Origin: JACZSB01 sp965372015
Lineage (GTDB): Bacteria; Fidelibacterota; Marinisomatia; SCGC-AAA003-L08; TS1B11
DNA: 23,784 nt
Reading direction: 5' to 3'
Assembly: GCA_965372015.1 (NCBI GenBank)
Contig: CBDVAP010000034.1
Coordinates: forward strand, 1 to 23,784
A program made the translations under genes and the position numbers. Shown in pieces: positions 1-8,502 of the stretch. The stretch's first letter is position 1. Every line of letters starts with the position of its first letter. The notes under the pieces are model-generated. The model was not told the DNA's origin, searched no databases, and worked only from the letters and a program-made list of their open reading frames with translations.

Positions 1-1
1 T

Positions 2-712
2 AAGGGATCGGTGGCGGACAGGAGCTTTATCCACAACTACCTGAAGGCTGGTTACTTGGTGGATGATTCGGAAAGCTACCAGGTGACAGGGGCACCGGGG
101 ACTGTTTTCAGGAACCTGACCCTCAGTTTTGATAATGGCAGCCACGGCGTCTATGCCGAAGATTATCCCGACGCCTTTGCCTCCAGGGGTGCGGACGAGG
201 CGCTGTTGTATGGTACCGGTCAGATCGCTGCCCTGGCCTTTAGCGGCACCGCGCCGGCAGGTACGGCCCCGGCCCAAGTAATGATTATGGGGTTTCCCTT
301 TGAGACTATCTACAACGCCACGGAGCGGACGGATCTGGTGCGGGCGGTGGTTCAATATTTCGGCTTTGAAGCGGTTACCGGGGTTGACGCTCCCACCGGG
401 GCCCAACTGCCGGCAGTCTATGCTCTGCACCAGAACTATCCTAACCCCTTTAATCCAACGACTACTTTGAAATTTGATCTGCCCCAGGCCGGTGCGGCGA
501 GCCTGATCGTCTATGATCTCTTGGGCCGCGAGGTGCGCACACTTGTTACAGGCTGGCAACAGCCGGGGTACGGATCTTTTGTCTGGGATGGGAGGAATGC
601 CGCCGCCAGGCCAGTGCCCTCCGGCATCTACATCGCCCGGTTGCTCGTCCCGCTAAAGGCGGGGATGGCCCGGGAATATAGCAAGTCCATCAAGATGCTG
701 CTTTTGAAATAG
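2..712 (+). CDS. Secreted protein with C-terminal sorting (FlgD-like/T9SS-type) domain, 5' partial
   Basis: The frame is open to the left edge of the window, so this is the 3' end of a longer gene; an in-frame GTG at 11 is probably internal. Counting from that GTG, residues about 89-118 (MIMGFPFETI ... VVQYFGF) look like the end of a globular extracellular domain. Residues 140-233 form a C-terminal beta domain opening with NYPNPFNPTTTLKF (142-155), then VYDLLGREVRTL, WDGRN and SGIYIARL. In FCB bacteria this FlgD-like Ig fold or type IX secretion signal sits at the end of secreted or surface-attached proteins. The catalytic or binding part lies outside the window, so the function is unknown; a peptidase is one possibility because many such proteins are peptidases. 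The gene ends in TAG and is followed by repeat-bearing intergenic DNA. Confidence 0.8.
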   Translation, partial: KGSVADRSFIHNYLKAGYLVDDSESYQVTGAPGTVFRNLTLSFDNGSHGVYAEDYPDAFASRGADEALLYGTGQIAALAFSGTAPAGTAPAQVMIMGFPFETIYNATERTDLVRAVVQYFGFEAVTGVDAPTGAQLPAVYALHQNYPNPFNPTTTLKFDLPQAGAASLIVYDLLGREVRTLVTGWQQPGYGSFVWDGRNAAARPVPSGIYIARLLVPLKAGMAREYSKSIKMLLLK

Positions 713-723
713 GCTCGATACTC

Positions 724-820
724 GATGGGACCCCGCCAGCGGCGGGGCTGGATGCTAGATACTGGATACTCGATATTAGATGTAGGATGGGATCCCGCCA
801 ACGGCGGGGTTGGATATTAG
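724..820. repeat. Degenerate 35-bp direct repeat with internal GC hairpins
   Basis: Two copies of a 35-bp unit lie at 724-758 and 786-820. By eye they match at 30 of 35 positions, and all five differences are transitions (C/T or G/A). Each copy contains a short GC-rich hairpin: CCCCGCC-AGC-GGCGGGG at 731-747 and CCCGCC-AAC-GGCGGG at 794-808. Between them are short GATACT/GGATACT-like words. The second copy overlaps another inverted repeat, GGTTGGAT (808-815) with ATCCAACC (829-836). It resembles a dispersed intergenic repeat rather than a gene; no T-tract follows, so it is not an obvious terminator. Confidence 0.6.
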
Positions 821-842
821 GATTGAGAATCCAACCAGCTGA

Positions 843-858
843 TCCGCCAGCTGGCGGA
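843..858. repeat. Perfect 16-bp palindrome TCCGCCAGCTGGCGGA
   Basis: TCCGCCAG is followed directly by its reverse complement CTGGCGGA, giving a loopless palindrome. It shares the CCGCCA(G) core with the two hairpins just upstream and is probably part of the same intergenic repeat family. It could be a protein-binding site, but nothing in the window identifies a binder. Confidence 0.5.
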
Positions 859-889
859 CTGCTCCTCCGGGGCTACTTTGCAGTCAAGC

Positions 890-985
890 CGGTTGTAATT
901 TAATAATTCGTTTTTATCATCGCTTGTAATGCTAATAAATTACTAATCGACTGGTAATTTATTATTCAAAAACAACGCTTATAAC
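890..985 (+). promoter_or_regulatory. AT-rich upstream region, probable promoter of the TonB receptor gene
   Basis: This stretch is sharply AT-rich compared with the GC-rich surroundings and lies just before the receptor gene. A weak sigma70-like pair is TTGTAA (893-898), a 16-nt spacer, and TATCAT (915-920); a TATAAC at 980-985 is another possible -10 element. Neither has a good partner box, so only the general location of the promoter is supported, not the exact site. Confidence 0.3.
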
Positions 986-1004
986 GTCGGCCCCGCTCAC
1001 AATT

Positions 1005-3494
1005 ATGACGAGACTCTCCATGGGTCCCTCAATGCAACTCACCAGGCTGTGTGTGCTGTTTTTGGGTTTACTTTTCACGGCACCTTACATCAACGGCCAA
1101 ACCATCGAGCAACGCCTGATAACCGGCCGTGTGCGATCCTCTTCATTGGCTCCCCTTCCAGGCGCCCAGGTAGCGGCCCTTGATCTGGAGACCGGCGCCG
1201 TGTGCGACATTGATGGCTATTTCCGTTTTCTTGTGCCGCCCAGGGACAGCCTGAGGTTGGAAATCAGCTACATGGGCTACGAATCGCAGCAGGTGTTCGT
1301 CCGCCCGGCCCTGTGGCAGGACTCCCTGCTGGTTATTACTCTAAACCCTACCACACTGTGGTTCAGTCCGGTGGTTATCCTGGGAGAGTCGTCCTTTGAA
1401 AAACTGAAGTCGGCCGAGCCCTCCCTGCGCATCATTCACCAATCGGATATCACCTCGGTGCCGTCCATTGCCGGTCCGGATGTATTCCGGGCCCTCCAGG
1501 CGCTGCCGGGGGTACATTCCACCAGCGAATTGTCCAACCAGCTATATATCCGGGGCGGGACACCGGACCAGAACCTGGTGCTGTACAATGGCGTACCACT
1601 CTACCAGCCCTTCCACCTGTTCGGCCTGGCTTCATCGGTGGACGCCCTGGGGGTCGACTATATCAAATACTATTCGGGGGGCTTTTCGGCTCAATACGGC
1701 GACCGCTTGTCGGGAGTATTGGATATCGTCACCAAACCGGGCGGTGACAGCCTGGAGACCAGGCTCGATTGGAACCCCTTTAATGTGGGGGGCACCCTCT
1801 CGGGCGCATTGAGCCCCAAGTGGCGCTGGCGCCTTACCGGCCGTCGTGCCTGGTTGGACGTTATCACCCGGCTGGCCGATTTGGACTTGGGCTACGGGTA
1901 TTACGATCTGGAGGGTAAACTCTCCTGGCTGCCCAATCCCCGGCACCTGGTGACATTCAATTTGTTCCGGTCGCAGGACAATTATGGCCGTGCTTCAAAC
2001 ACCACGGTCTATAATCCCATCTATGAATATCACCCGGATCCGGCTGTAGCCAAAGCCGATTCCAATACGGTCCGGAGAATTGATCAAAACCAGATCGATT
2101 GGGGGAATCAACTGGCCAGCCTGAAGTGGGTGGCGCGGCATTCCGAGCGGATAACCTCCGAACTGACAGTGTACGCCTCCCAGCTGCGGCAAAGGGTCGA
2201 TAACGTAAATGCCTACTTCGCCCATGATTCGGCGTCCCAATCCACCCTCGATTATGTTGAGGGCATGAACAATGAACATCGCTACATAGCCACTTCCCGC
2301 TCCGTGCTGGCCTCCTCCGGTTTGACCGATGTGGGTATCAATCTGAATGGCCGGGCGGAACTACCTGCCTGGGGAGAAATCGCCTCCGGCATCAGTATGC
2401 AGCGCCGTCGGTTGGACTATAATTGGAACTCAACCGAGCTGGAGGTGATCTCACCCTATATCAATATCTTCATGGACTTCCCCCCCGACACCCTTGATTT
2501 TCAGGCGGCGCCCCGCTCGGCGGCGGGATTCCTGGAAGTCACGTTCCGGCGTGTTCCCCGAATTGTGTTGCGCGGGGGACTACGGGTCTCTAAGCATTCC
2601 CGGATACCAGAGTGGATCGTGACACCGCGCCTGAACGCCAACTGGCGTTTTCGCCCCCATTGGCAGTTCAAAGCGGCCTGGGGGCAATTCAGTCAACTAC
2701 TGTCAACGTCAGCGGAATATGGCTTCTATAGTGTTGCCAGCCTGCTATTTCCCCCTGGTGGAGACACGATCTCCATGGCGACGCACTATCTGGCCGGCTT
2801 GAGCTATGACAATAAAACCGGCCTGGCGGTGGAAATGATGTTCTACCGCAAGGATTATTCCCACCTGCTATATATAGACCGAGATCACTCCACCGCCTTT
2901 GGACCGGCCTGGGGCTCAGGCTGGGAGCTGAGCCTAGTATATTCACCCCGCGACGATCTTACGGTGCAGACCGCCTATACCTATGCCGTGGCCCGCAAGC
3001 GGCAAGCCGATGAAACCTTCTACCCCAATTACGATCAACGACACAAAATCAACGCCATAGTGCGCCTGCCCCAGCTGCGGCGGTGGGAGCCCACCCTGTC
3101 CTGGTCGTTCAACACCGGCCGTCCGGCCAACCTGGAGGAGTCGGTATACTTGGCCGGGCAGATCGACAACTACGATCCCAGCTACGAAAGTTCCACCGCT
3201 TCTATACTTCCGTGGCCGTTTATGCTGCCGATGCCTAAGAATTTCCTCCGGTATCCGGCCTACCACCGCCTGGATCTGATGCTCAGCCGCAGCAAGCAAA
3301 CCTCAAAAGGACGGCGGACGTTCTATCTGCAGGTGGTCAATCTATACGCCCGCAAAAACGTGATCTATTACGATGATATTGTCAGGGAACGTAAAAAATC
3401 CGAGGATGGCGAAGGGACACGGGACGTGTGGAAAGCCACCGGTTTCAACGGTTTCCCTTTCCTGCCCCTGGTAGGTTTATCTTATGAATACTAG
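1005..3494 (+). CDS. TonB-dependent outer-membrane receptor with carboxypeptidase-regulatory-like N-terminal domain
   Basis: The 829-residue product is probably an outer-membrane uptake channel powered by TonB/ExbBD; its substrate cannot be read from the sequence. An N-terminal signal peptide (hydrophobic LCVLFLGLLFTAP, cleavage near NGQ) is followed at about 36-110 by a carboxypeptidase-regulatory-like beta domain (ITGRVRSSS, LPGAQVAALD, YMGYES), typical of FCB receptors. A plug domain follows at about 145-260 (FRALQALPGV, YIRGGTPDQN, LYNGVPLY, YSGGFSAQYGDRLSGVLDI). The rest is a beta-barrel of alternating aromatic and polar residues ending LVGLSYEY, with the usual C-terminal aromatic. The start is ambiguous: ATGs at 1005, 1020 and 1032 are in frame, none with a clear Shine-Dalgarno sequence, and 1032 gives the most compact signal peptide. 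The last 11 bases overlap the next gene. Confidence 0.9.
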   Translation: MTRLSMGPSMQLTRLCVLFLGLLFTAPYINGQTIEQRLITGRVRSSSLAPLPGAQVAALDLETGAVCDIDGYFRFLVPPRDSLRLEISYMGYESQQVFVRPALWQDSLLVITLNPTTLWFSPVVILGESSFEKLKSAEPSLRIIHQSDITSVPSIAGPDVFRALQALPGVHSTSELSNQLYIRGGTPDQNLVLYNGVPLYQPFHLFGLASSVDALGVDYIKYYSGGFSAQYGDRLSGVLDIVTKPGGDSLETRLDWNPFNVGGTLSGALSPKWRWRLTGRRAWLDVITRLADLDLGYGYYDLEGKLSWLPNPRHLVTFNLFRSQDNYGRASNTTVYNPIYEYHPDPAVAKADSNTVRRIDQNQIDWGNQLASLKWVARHSERITSELTVYASQLRQRVDNVNAYFAHDSASQSTLDYVEGMNNEHRYIATSRSVLASSGLTDVGINLNGRAELPAWGEIASGISMQRRRLDYNWNSTELEVISPYINIFMDFPPDTLDFQAAPRSAAGFLEVTFRRVPRIVLRGGLRVSKHSRIPEWIVTPRLNANWRFRPHWQFKAAWGQFSQLLSTSAEYGFYSVASLLFPPGGDTISMATHYLAGLSYDNKTGLAVEMMFYRKDYSHLLYIDRDHSTAFGPAWGSGWELSLVYSPRDDLTVQTAYTYAVARKRQADETFYPNYDQRHKINAIVRLPQLRRWEPTLSWSFNTGRPANLEESVYLAGQIDNYDPSYESSTASILPWPFMLPMPKNFLRYPAYHRLDLMLSRSKQTSKGRRTFYLQVVNLYARKNVIYYDDIVRERKKSEDGEGTRDVWKATGFNGFPFLPLVGLSYEY

Positions 3495-4389
3495 GGGCTT
3501 GTTACTCCTGACTTATCTTACGTTGGCCGTTGGGTGCAGCACCGATCCCACAGTCCAATGGGATAAACTGGATCAATATGTTTTGGTGCAATGCCAGCTG
3601 TGGCTGCAGCCCCATTATCATGAGGATACCGGCGAAAGTGTCCCCGAACAGAACTTGATTCTACACCGCCTGCGTCCATTGGTGGGAGTGGCTTTCGACC
3701 CGGACGGTTACAATTTGGAGGGTATCAGCGGGGCAAACGTGCGTGTGTCGGGTGATAGCACGGTTATGATATTCCAGGATATGGGTTTGGGCCGCTATTA
3801 TTGGACCGGTGACCGTCAGGTAGTATTACCGGGGGAGAGCTATCGTCTGGATATTGTCTTACCCGACGGCCACTCAATATATTCCGAGATTGTCGCGCCG
3901 GGTTTAACCCGTTGGGATGGTGCTGATACAATTTGGGTGGAACCTGATAGCATTACCACCTGGAACACGGAGCCCTGGACCAATTATCCACTGGAGTTCA
4001 GCGGCCCCGGTTATAGCCATCAAATCTTATACAACCCCTCACTTGGAAGCGAATTCATTTTTGATGCTGCCACAAGCGGATACGATCAAGCGATTAACGG
4101 TAACGAGCTGTGGTTTGACTTCGCGATCGATGACAGCGCTATTCAAATTTTTACGGCGGCGGAATCCCCTTCCACATATATGGCGAGTTTTATGCCCGTG
4201 GAGTTGGTTATCCGAACGTCTGTTCGCCATGAAGGTGACTTTAACCTGCATTTCGCCCAGTGGGATGACGTCTGGCCGATAGAGAACCTACTTGAAATTT
4301 CCAATGTAACCGGCGCCTATGGCTTTTTCACCACCAATCGGTTTTTATTCCAAGATACTTCCGTAGTGGCTCTCCGTCGAGGCCTGTAG
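3484..4389 (+). CDS. DUF4249-like outer-membrane-associated lipoprotein
   Basis: The 301-residue product begins with a lipoprotein signal (LLLLTYLTLAVGC, lipobox Cys18), so the mature protein should be lipid-anchored. The body is beta-rich: an N-terminal stretch with ANVRVSG (residues about 80-86), then GLGRYYW and PGESYRLDI motifs like those of DUF4249 proteins, in which an Ig-like domain sits next to TonB receptors. The start lies inside the end of the receptor gene (11-bp overlap), so the two are almost certainly co-transcribed and translationally coupled. By analogy with other FCB receptor-lipoprotein pairs it may act as a surface lid or ligand-capture partner; that role is inference. It is somewhat short for the family and assigned by pattern only. 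Confidence 0.7.
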   Translation: MNTRGLLLLTYLTLAVGCSTDPTVQWDKLDQYVLVQCQLWLQPHYHEDTGESVPEQNLILHRLRPLVGVAFDPDGYNLEGISGANVRVSGDSTVMIFQDMGLGRYYWTGDRQVVLPGESYRLDIVLPDGHSIYSEIVAPGLTRWDGADTIWVEPDSITTWNTEPWTNYPLEFSGPGYSHQILYNPSLGSEFIFDAATSGYDQAINGNELWFDFAIDDSAIQIFTAAESPSTYMASFMPVELVIRTSVRHEGDFNLHFAQWDDVWPIENLLEISNVTGAYGFFTTNRFLFQDTSVVALRRGL

Positions 4390-4443
4390 TTAGGGCCTGC
4401 CCGACGCGGTAATGCCGAGGCCGGCCTACTACGGCTTTCACTG

Positions 4444-5862
4444 CTACTTCTGTCCCGCCCTAAAGCGCAGCGCCCCCGTCAGTCGCCAGATTGCCATCAT
4501 CACCACAAAATAGCCCAGCAGAATGCCCAGCGTGATCCAGTAGCCGGTGAGCTGGCTCTCGAACATGTTTTTGAATACCGTCATGGGCAAAGTGAGGACG
4601 AAAAGCAACGGCGCGCCGATCAGCAGGGCCACCCCGCTGCCGTAGACCAGGTCCTCGGCCACCGGGGTCTCGAAATGGGGATCGGTGACCCGCACCAGCA
4701 CCAGCCCCGAGTTGATGGTCCCGGTGAGATCGCCGAAGATGCCGATGAAGCGCTCGAAGTGGTAATCATCGAAGGCCCGCCACATGAGCCAGCGGTGAAA
4801 AGCATAGGTCGCCAGGCCGGCCAGGAGCGACATGAGCAAAAGCGGCCAGCGGTAGGCCCAGACGATAGTGAAGCTGATGGCGGCGATGGAGGCGGCCACC
4901 AGGTAGTCCATGAACAGGCCGGCACTGCGGGTCATGAGGCCGGGATCAATGAGGTAGCCCCAGCCGGATTTGTCGATCAGTTTACGGGCCAGCAGGGTGA
5001 TCAGGGCCGCCCACACGAAATGAAACGACCAGATAATGTGGGGGAAGTCGATGCGCTCCAGGACGCTGCCCCGCATCAGCCAGGTAATTCCGTAGGTAAA
5101 GGCGTAGGTGGCCAGGTACAGGGCGCCGATCAGCCCCATCTGGAAAGCCATCGGTTCCATGGCCTCGGAGGCAATGGTTAGGCGGCCGGCAGAGCGGTAG
5201 GGTGGCGGCTCTTTGAGCACACCCCGGCGCACCGCCTCGTCGATGTCCTCCATACCCTTTACCAGAGTAGTTTCCCGGTTGCGGATGCCCCGCTGGATCA
5301 ATGGTATCCCCACGAAATAGGCGATCAGAAAGCCGATGGCCGCCAGAGTCAGTCCCACCACACCGCCACCCTCAAAGCCGAACTTTTCCCAGCTGTGGCC
5401 GATGCTGTAGGCCAGTCCGGGGCCCATACCGAAACCCAGCGGCACCAGCAAGCCGATACCGGCGAACAGATCGGGCATCAAGGTGTTGATCAACAGCAGG
5501 GCGACCAGCAGGCCGATGGCCCCCTGGATTAAGTAAGTGGTGATGAAAGCGAAGCCCATGCTGAGCGGGCCGCGGCCCCAGGATTCCTTTGGTTGGCGCA
5601 AGCCGAAAGCGATAAAGGTCAGGGCCAGCAGATGGTATACGTACATACCCAGCCGCTCAGGAGAGATATTTGCCAACCCCAGCAATTGGGGACCGACGAC
5701 CAAGCCGACGAAACCGGCGATGACATTATTGGGCACCAGGAAACGCTGGAAGAAGGGCACATAGCGACGCAGGCCGGCGCCTACTATCAGCAGCAGGCTC
5801 AGCCAGGCCATATCGAGGACTACATCCTTGAGGTTGGCTGCCAGGTCCCAGGGGGTGGTCAT
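4444..5862 (-). CDS. GltS-like sodium/glutamate symporter family membrane protein
   Basis: This polytopic membrane protein (472 aa) has roughly ten to twelve hydrophobic segments. It resembles the GltS (ESS) family of sodium:glutamate symporters: an N-terminal helix pair with FLVPNNVIAGFVGL, a re-entrant GFGMGPGLAYSIGHSWEKFGFEGGG segment at about residues 145-168 corresponding to the GltS 'SGGHGTGAAW' region, and a repeat-like second half with DLTGTINSGLVLVR. It is longer than E. coli GltS (about 400 aa), mainly through a charged cytoplasmic loop at about 195-230 between the halves. The central motif differs from canonical GltS (GFGMGPG instead of SGGHGTG), so glutamate specificity is uncertain. 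It is the last gene of a minus-strand run, 29 bp after the acyltransferase. Confidence 0.7.
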   Translation of the reverse strand: MTTPWDLAANLKDVVLDMAWLSLLLIVGAGLRRYVPFFQRFLVPNNVIAGFVGLVVGPQLLGLANISPERLGMYVYHLLALTFIAFGLRQPKESWGRGPLSMGFAFITTYLIQGAIGLLVALLLINTLMPDLFAGIGLLVPLGFGMGPGLAYSIGHSWEKFGFEGGGVVGLTLAAIGFLIAYFVGIPLIQRGIRNRETTLVKGMEDIDEAVRRGVLKEPPPYRSAGRLTIASEAMEPMAFQMGLIGALYLATYAFTYGITWLMRGSVLERIDFPHIIWSFHFVWAALITLLARKLIDKSGWGYLIDPGLMTRSAGLFMDYLVAASIAAISFTIVWAYRWPLLLMSLLAGLATYAFHRWLMWRAFDDYHFERFIGIFGDLTGTINSGLVLVRVTDPHFETPVAEDLVYGSGVALLIGAPLLFVLTLPMTVFKNMFESQLTGYWITLGILLGYFVVMMAIWRLTGALRFRAGQK

Positions 5863-5891
5863 CTGGTCATATCCCGAATTGTGTCAATCTA

Positions 5892-7064
5892 TCAGTGCAC
5901 CGGTACCGCTACAGCAGGGTTGTTCTCACGCCGGTAGAGCATACTGCCCAGCGCCGGCTGCATGCAGCGCAAGTAATATTCCCACTGCAGGGCGCTGCCG
6001 GGGCCAAAATTGAGCTGGTACAGGCACTGCTCGGTGCGCAGTTGGAGCTTGTATGTCCTCTCAATAGAGATAGTCTGGATATCCTCGAGGGGAATCTTCA
6101 CCGGCGGCCCGCTGCCGTTGGGGACCAGCTCCACCCGATCCTCCCGCAGCAGGCAGTGATAATTTCCCAACCGGGTTTGGTGGAGCGAATCGGTTTCCCG
6201 GTAGACCGGCAGGTTCAATGCCCGCAGGTAGGCTGGGCCGTGCACCCCAAAATCACGCACCTCGCGGGGCAGGGCGCAAATCCGGCGAAAATGTTCCGTT
6301 GACGAGCAGCGCTCGCCGGAGTGCATATTTGTCAGGAAGGAATCGCCGCCCACCCTCCAGCCTGAGCCGCAAGCATCACACAGCAGATAGCGGCCCCGTT
6401 TTTCCCTTAGAGAGCCATCGTCGCGGCAGGTGGGGCAGCGGAATATCAACTTGGTAAGGCCGGCGGCGGGGCGGAATCCCCGGGGGACCCTGGGTGAAAA
6501 TTGGGCCCGGCCCTGATCCGGCGACCACAGGATAGCCTCATCAACCATGCGGGCCACCTGATCATCGGTCATCTCGGGCGTAAAGGTCAGCGGCGGTTTG
6601 AACTCTATGGTAACCCGGATGCGCCGGGGCCATCGGGCCCAGCGGGGCCAGGAAAGGTAATTGTTGTGCAGGATCACCGGGTGTACCGGGATCCCCAGCC
6701 GCTGGAACAGCTTGCCGGTGGAGGCGATGGTCGGGAGGGTCACGCCGTCCCAGTTGCACCCCCCTTCCGGCATGACGACCACCATGCGGTCGTCTTTTAC
6801 CAGGCGCAAGACTTCCCGTACCGGCGTGGTCTGGGGCTGGAATTTGCGGGTGGCTATGGCCCCGACGCTCCGGAGCAGCCAGGTTACAAATCCACCCCGG
6901 AAATATTCCTCGGTAAGGAGCCCGGCAGTGGGTTCGTCGTAAAACTCCAGATTGACCATGAAGGCATCGTAAACCTGGGAATGGTTGGTGATGATAAAGC
7001 AGGGACCACCAGCCGGCATGTTTTCGCGGCCCACGAACCGGGGCCGGAACATGAACCGCAGCAA
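5892..7064 (-). CDS. PlsC-type acyltransferase with zinc ribbon and C-terminal PH/GRAM-like domain
   Basis: The N-terminal two-fifths is an LPLAT/PlsC acyltransferase domain, likely acylating a glycerophospholipid or similar acceptor at the inner membrane. The catalytic HX4D motif is H28-SQVY-D33 and the acceptor-binding motif is MPEGG (98-102). A treble or ribbon zinc site follows, C210-PT-C213 ... C229-DA-C232. The last about 80 residues (VELVPNGSG, KIPLEDIQTISIE, YQLNFG) look beta-rich and may be a PH/GRAM-like membrane-binding domain; that is inference. The TTG at 7064 is the most upstream ATG/GTG/TTG in this frame, but the frame stays open upstream into the previous gene and encodes a plausible amphipathic helix (NPLAFRLLRLVLAPLLRF), so the true start may be a rare codon near 7086-7139. 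It sits between the M16 pair and the GltS-like gene. Confidence 0.75.
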   Translation of the reverse strand: MLRFMFRPRFVGRENMPAGGPCFIITNHSQVYDAFMVNLEFYDEPTAGLLTEEYFRGGFVTWLLRSVGAIATRKFQPQTTPVREVLRLVKDDRMVVVMPEGGCNWDGVTLPTIASTGKLFQRLGIPVHPVILHNNYLSWPRWARWPRRIRVTIEFKPPLTFTPEMTDDQVARMVDEAILWSPDQGRAQFSPRVPRGFRPAAGLTKLIFRCPTCRDDGSLREKRGRYLLCDACGSGWRVGGDSFLTNMHSGERCSSTEHFRRICALPREVRDFGVHGPAYLRALNLPVYRETDSLHQTRLGNYHCLLREDRVELVPNGSGPPVKIPLEDIQTISIERTYKLQLRTEQCLYQLNFGPGSALQWEYYLRCMQPALGSMLYRRENNPAVAVPVH

Positions 7065-7173
7065 GGGCGCCAGTACCAGCCGCAGCAGGCGGAAGGCTAA
7101 GGGATTGAAAGTGCGTTGAAGCTTACGACTGCCGATAATTGCTATACCTGGAATAGGTGTTCGATGTGGTGGT

Positions 7174-8502
7174 TTAAGGCTCCGTTTGCGGCCGGCCCTG
7201 ATCGTCGAGGCTGCCAGCGGCCACAGCCAGCAGATTCCCGGTCCGAATGTATTTACTGATCGCCTGGTTCACCGCAGCCAATGTCAATCCCATTATCTCC
7301 CGGGGGTACTCGTCGAGGTAGTCCAGTTCCCGGCCCCGTTCAATGACGTCGAGTATGGCTGCCGCCATTCCTCCTGTGGTTGCCAGGCCCACTTTGAAGG
7401 TACCGGTGATAGTAGTCTTTTTGGCCGCCAATTCCTTGGCCGTGACGCCGGACTCGACCCACCTGGTAATCTGATCCATGGCGGCAGCCCGGCCGGTTTC
7501 TAAAAGCTCCGGCGCAAAAGTTCCGCTGGTGATCCAGAAAGCGTCCTTACCCTCGCCGGCTCCGCCCAGGCCAGAGCCGATACCGTAGGTCAGACCGGCC
7601 TCATCGCGCACGGTGGTCATCAGCCGGGCGGCGAAATTGCCTCCCAGAATATAGATTCCTAGATACAGTGGCAGGAAGTCGGGATGCTCACGGTGGATAG
7701 GGATCACCTGCCCCAGGATCAAGTCGACACTGGTCTTATCAGGTACATTCACAACCTCTTGTGCCGCTGGGTGGTCCCGGTGACCCCGCAGCCGGTCCTC
7801 TGAGGGCTTATGAAGCTGTACCGGGCGCCAGTCGCCGAAGCCGGAAAGCAGGGCATCCGCCACCCGGCCATGATCCACATCCCCGGAGGCCACCACCAGC
7901 AGGCTGCCCCGGCCATAGCAGCGGCCATGGAACTTAGCCAGCTGCGGTCCGGTCAGGCGCTTAACATCCTCTTTCTGCCGGTCGAGCGGCGGCGTATAAT
8001 TGGGATGCCCCTCAGGGTAGGCCAGCTGACTGAAACGCAGCCGGGCCTGCTCTTCGGTGCTTTCCTGTTCCCGCAGCAGATTACCGAGCAGGCGTTTCTT
8101 AAGGGATTCCAGGTCAGCCTCCTTGAAGGCCGGCTCCCGTAACTGTTCGGCCAGCAGTTCCAGCACCAGGGGCAGGTGCTCGCGCAGGCAGCGGGCGGAG
8201 AAGTTCACCCGGTAGTCGTCGGAGCTGAAGGAAATTTGGGCGCCCACTGACTCCAGCAACCCGCTGATGGCAAACTTGTCCCGCTGCCGGGTCCCTTTGT
8301 CCAACATGGCGGCGGTCACATCGGACAGAGCAGAGTTATCGCTGGAATTGAAAACCTCCCCGGCGTACAGGCTGCCAACGATGGTCACTACCTCCGGGAC
8401 ACCCATAGGCACGGTCACCAGCCGTAGGCCCGGGGCAACTTCCGTGCTGGTCATCCTGTCCGCCAAAACGGTTGGAGCACTCACTTTTGGAGACTCATTC
8501 AC
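7174..8502 (-). CDS. M16 family peptidase-like subunit lacking the zinc-binding motif
   Basis: The product has the M16 (insulinase/MPP) two-domain fold, from SLYAGEVFNSSDNSALSDVTAAMLDKGT in the N-terminal lobe to DEAGLTYGIGSGLGG in the C-terminal lobe. The HxxEH zinc motif expected in the first 70 residues is absent. This is the pattern of the non-catalytic partner in heterodimeric M16 peptidases; the partner's R/Y substrate-binding region (DEAGLTYG) is kept. The preferred start is the GTG at 8502, which overlaps the upstream gene's stop as GTGAATGA (8 nt) and implies translational coupling. A TTG at 8538 gives 454 residues, and an ATG at 8454 is a shorter alternative. It very probably forms a heterodimer with the catalytic gene immediately upstream. 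Whether it is periplasmic is unclear, because no signal peptide is visible. Confidence 0.82.
   Translation of the reverse strand: MNESPKVSAPTVLADRMTSTEVAPGLRLVTVPMGVPEVVTIVGSLYAGEVFNSSDNSALSDVTAAMLDKGTRQRDKFAISGLLESVGAQISFSSDDYRVNFSARCLREHLPLVLELLAEQLREPAFKEADLESLKKRLLGNLLREQESTEEQARLRFSQLAYPEGHPNYTPPLDRQKEDVKRLTGPQLAKFHGRCYGRGSLLVVASGDVDHGRVADALLSGFGDWRPVQLHKPSEDRLRGHRDHPAAQEVVNVPDKTSVDLILGQVIPIHREHPDFLPLYLGIYILGGNFAARLMTTVRDEAGLTYGIGSGLGGAGEGKDAFWITSGTFAPELLETGRAAAMDQITRWVESGVTAKELAAKKTTITGTFKVGLATTGGMAAAILDVIERGRELDYLDEYPREIMGLTLAAVNQAISKYIRTGNLLAVAAGSLDDQGRPQTEP

Noticed and set aside
724..858. CRISPR-like array
   Set aside because: Only two imperfect 35-bp copies with a short gap, no regular spacers and no cas genes.
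4390..4443. Terminator between the convergent lipoprotein and transporter genes
   Set aside because: The sequence has a GGCCGGCC palindrome but no clean stem with a T-tract, so I could not call one.
6501..7100. 199-codon plus-strand frame opposite the acyltransferase
   Set aside because: It is the reverse strand of a clear PlsC domain; low-complexity Gly/Pro/Gln-rich translation with no domain.
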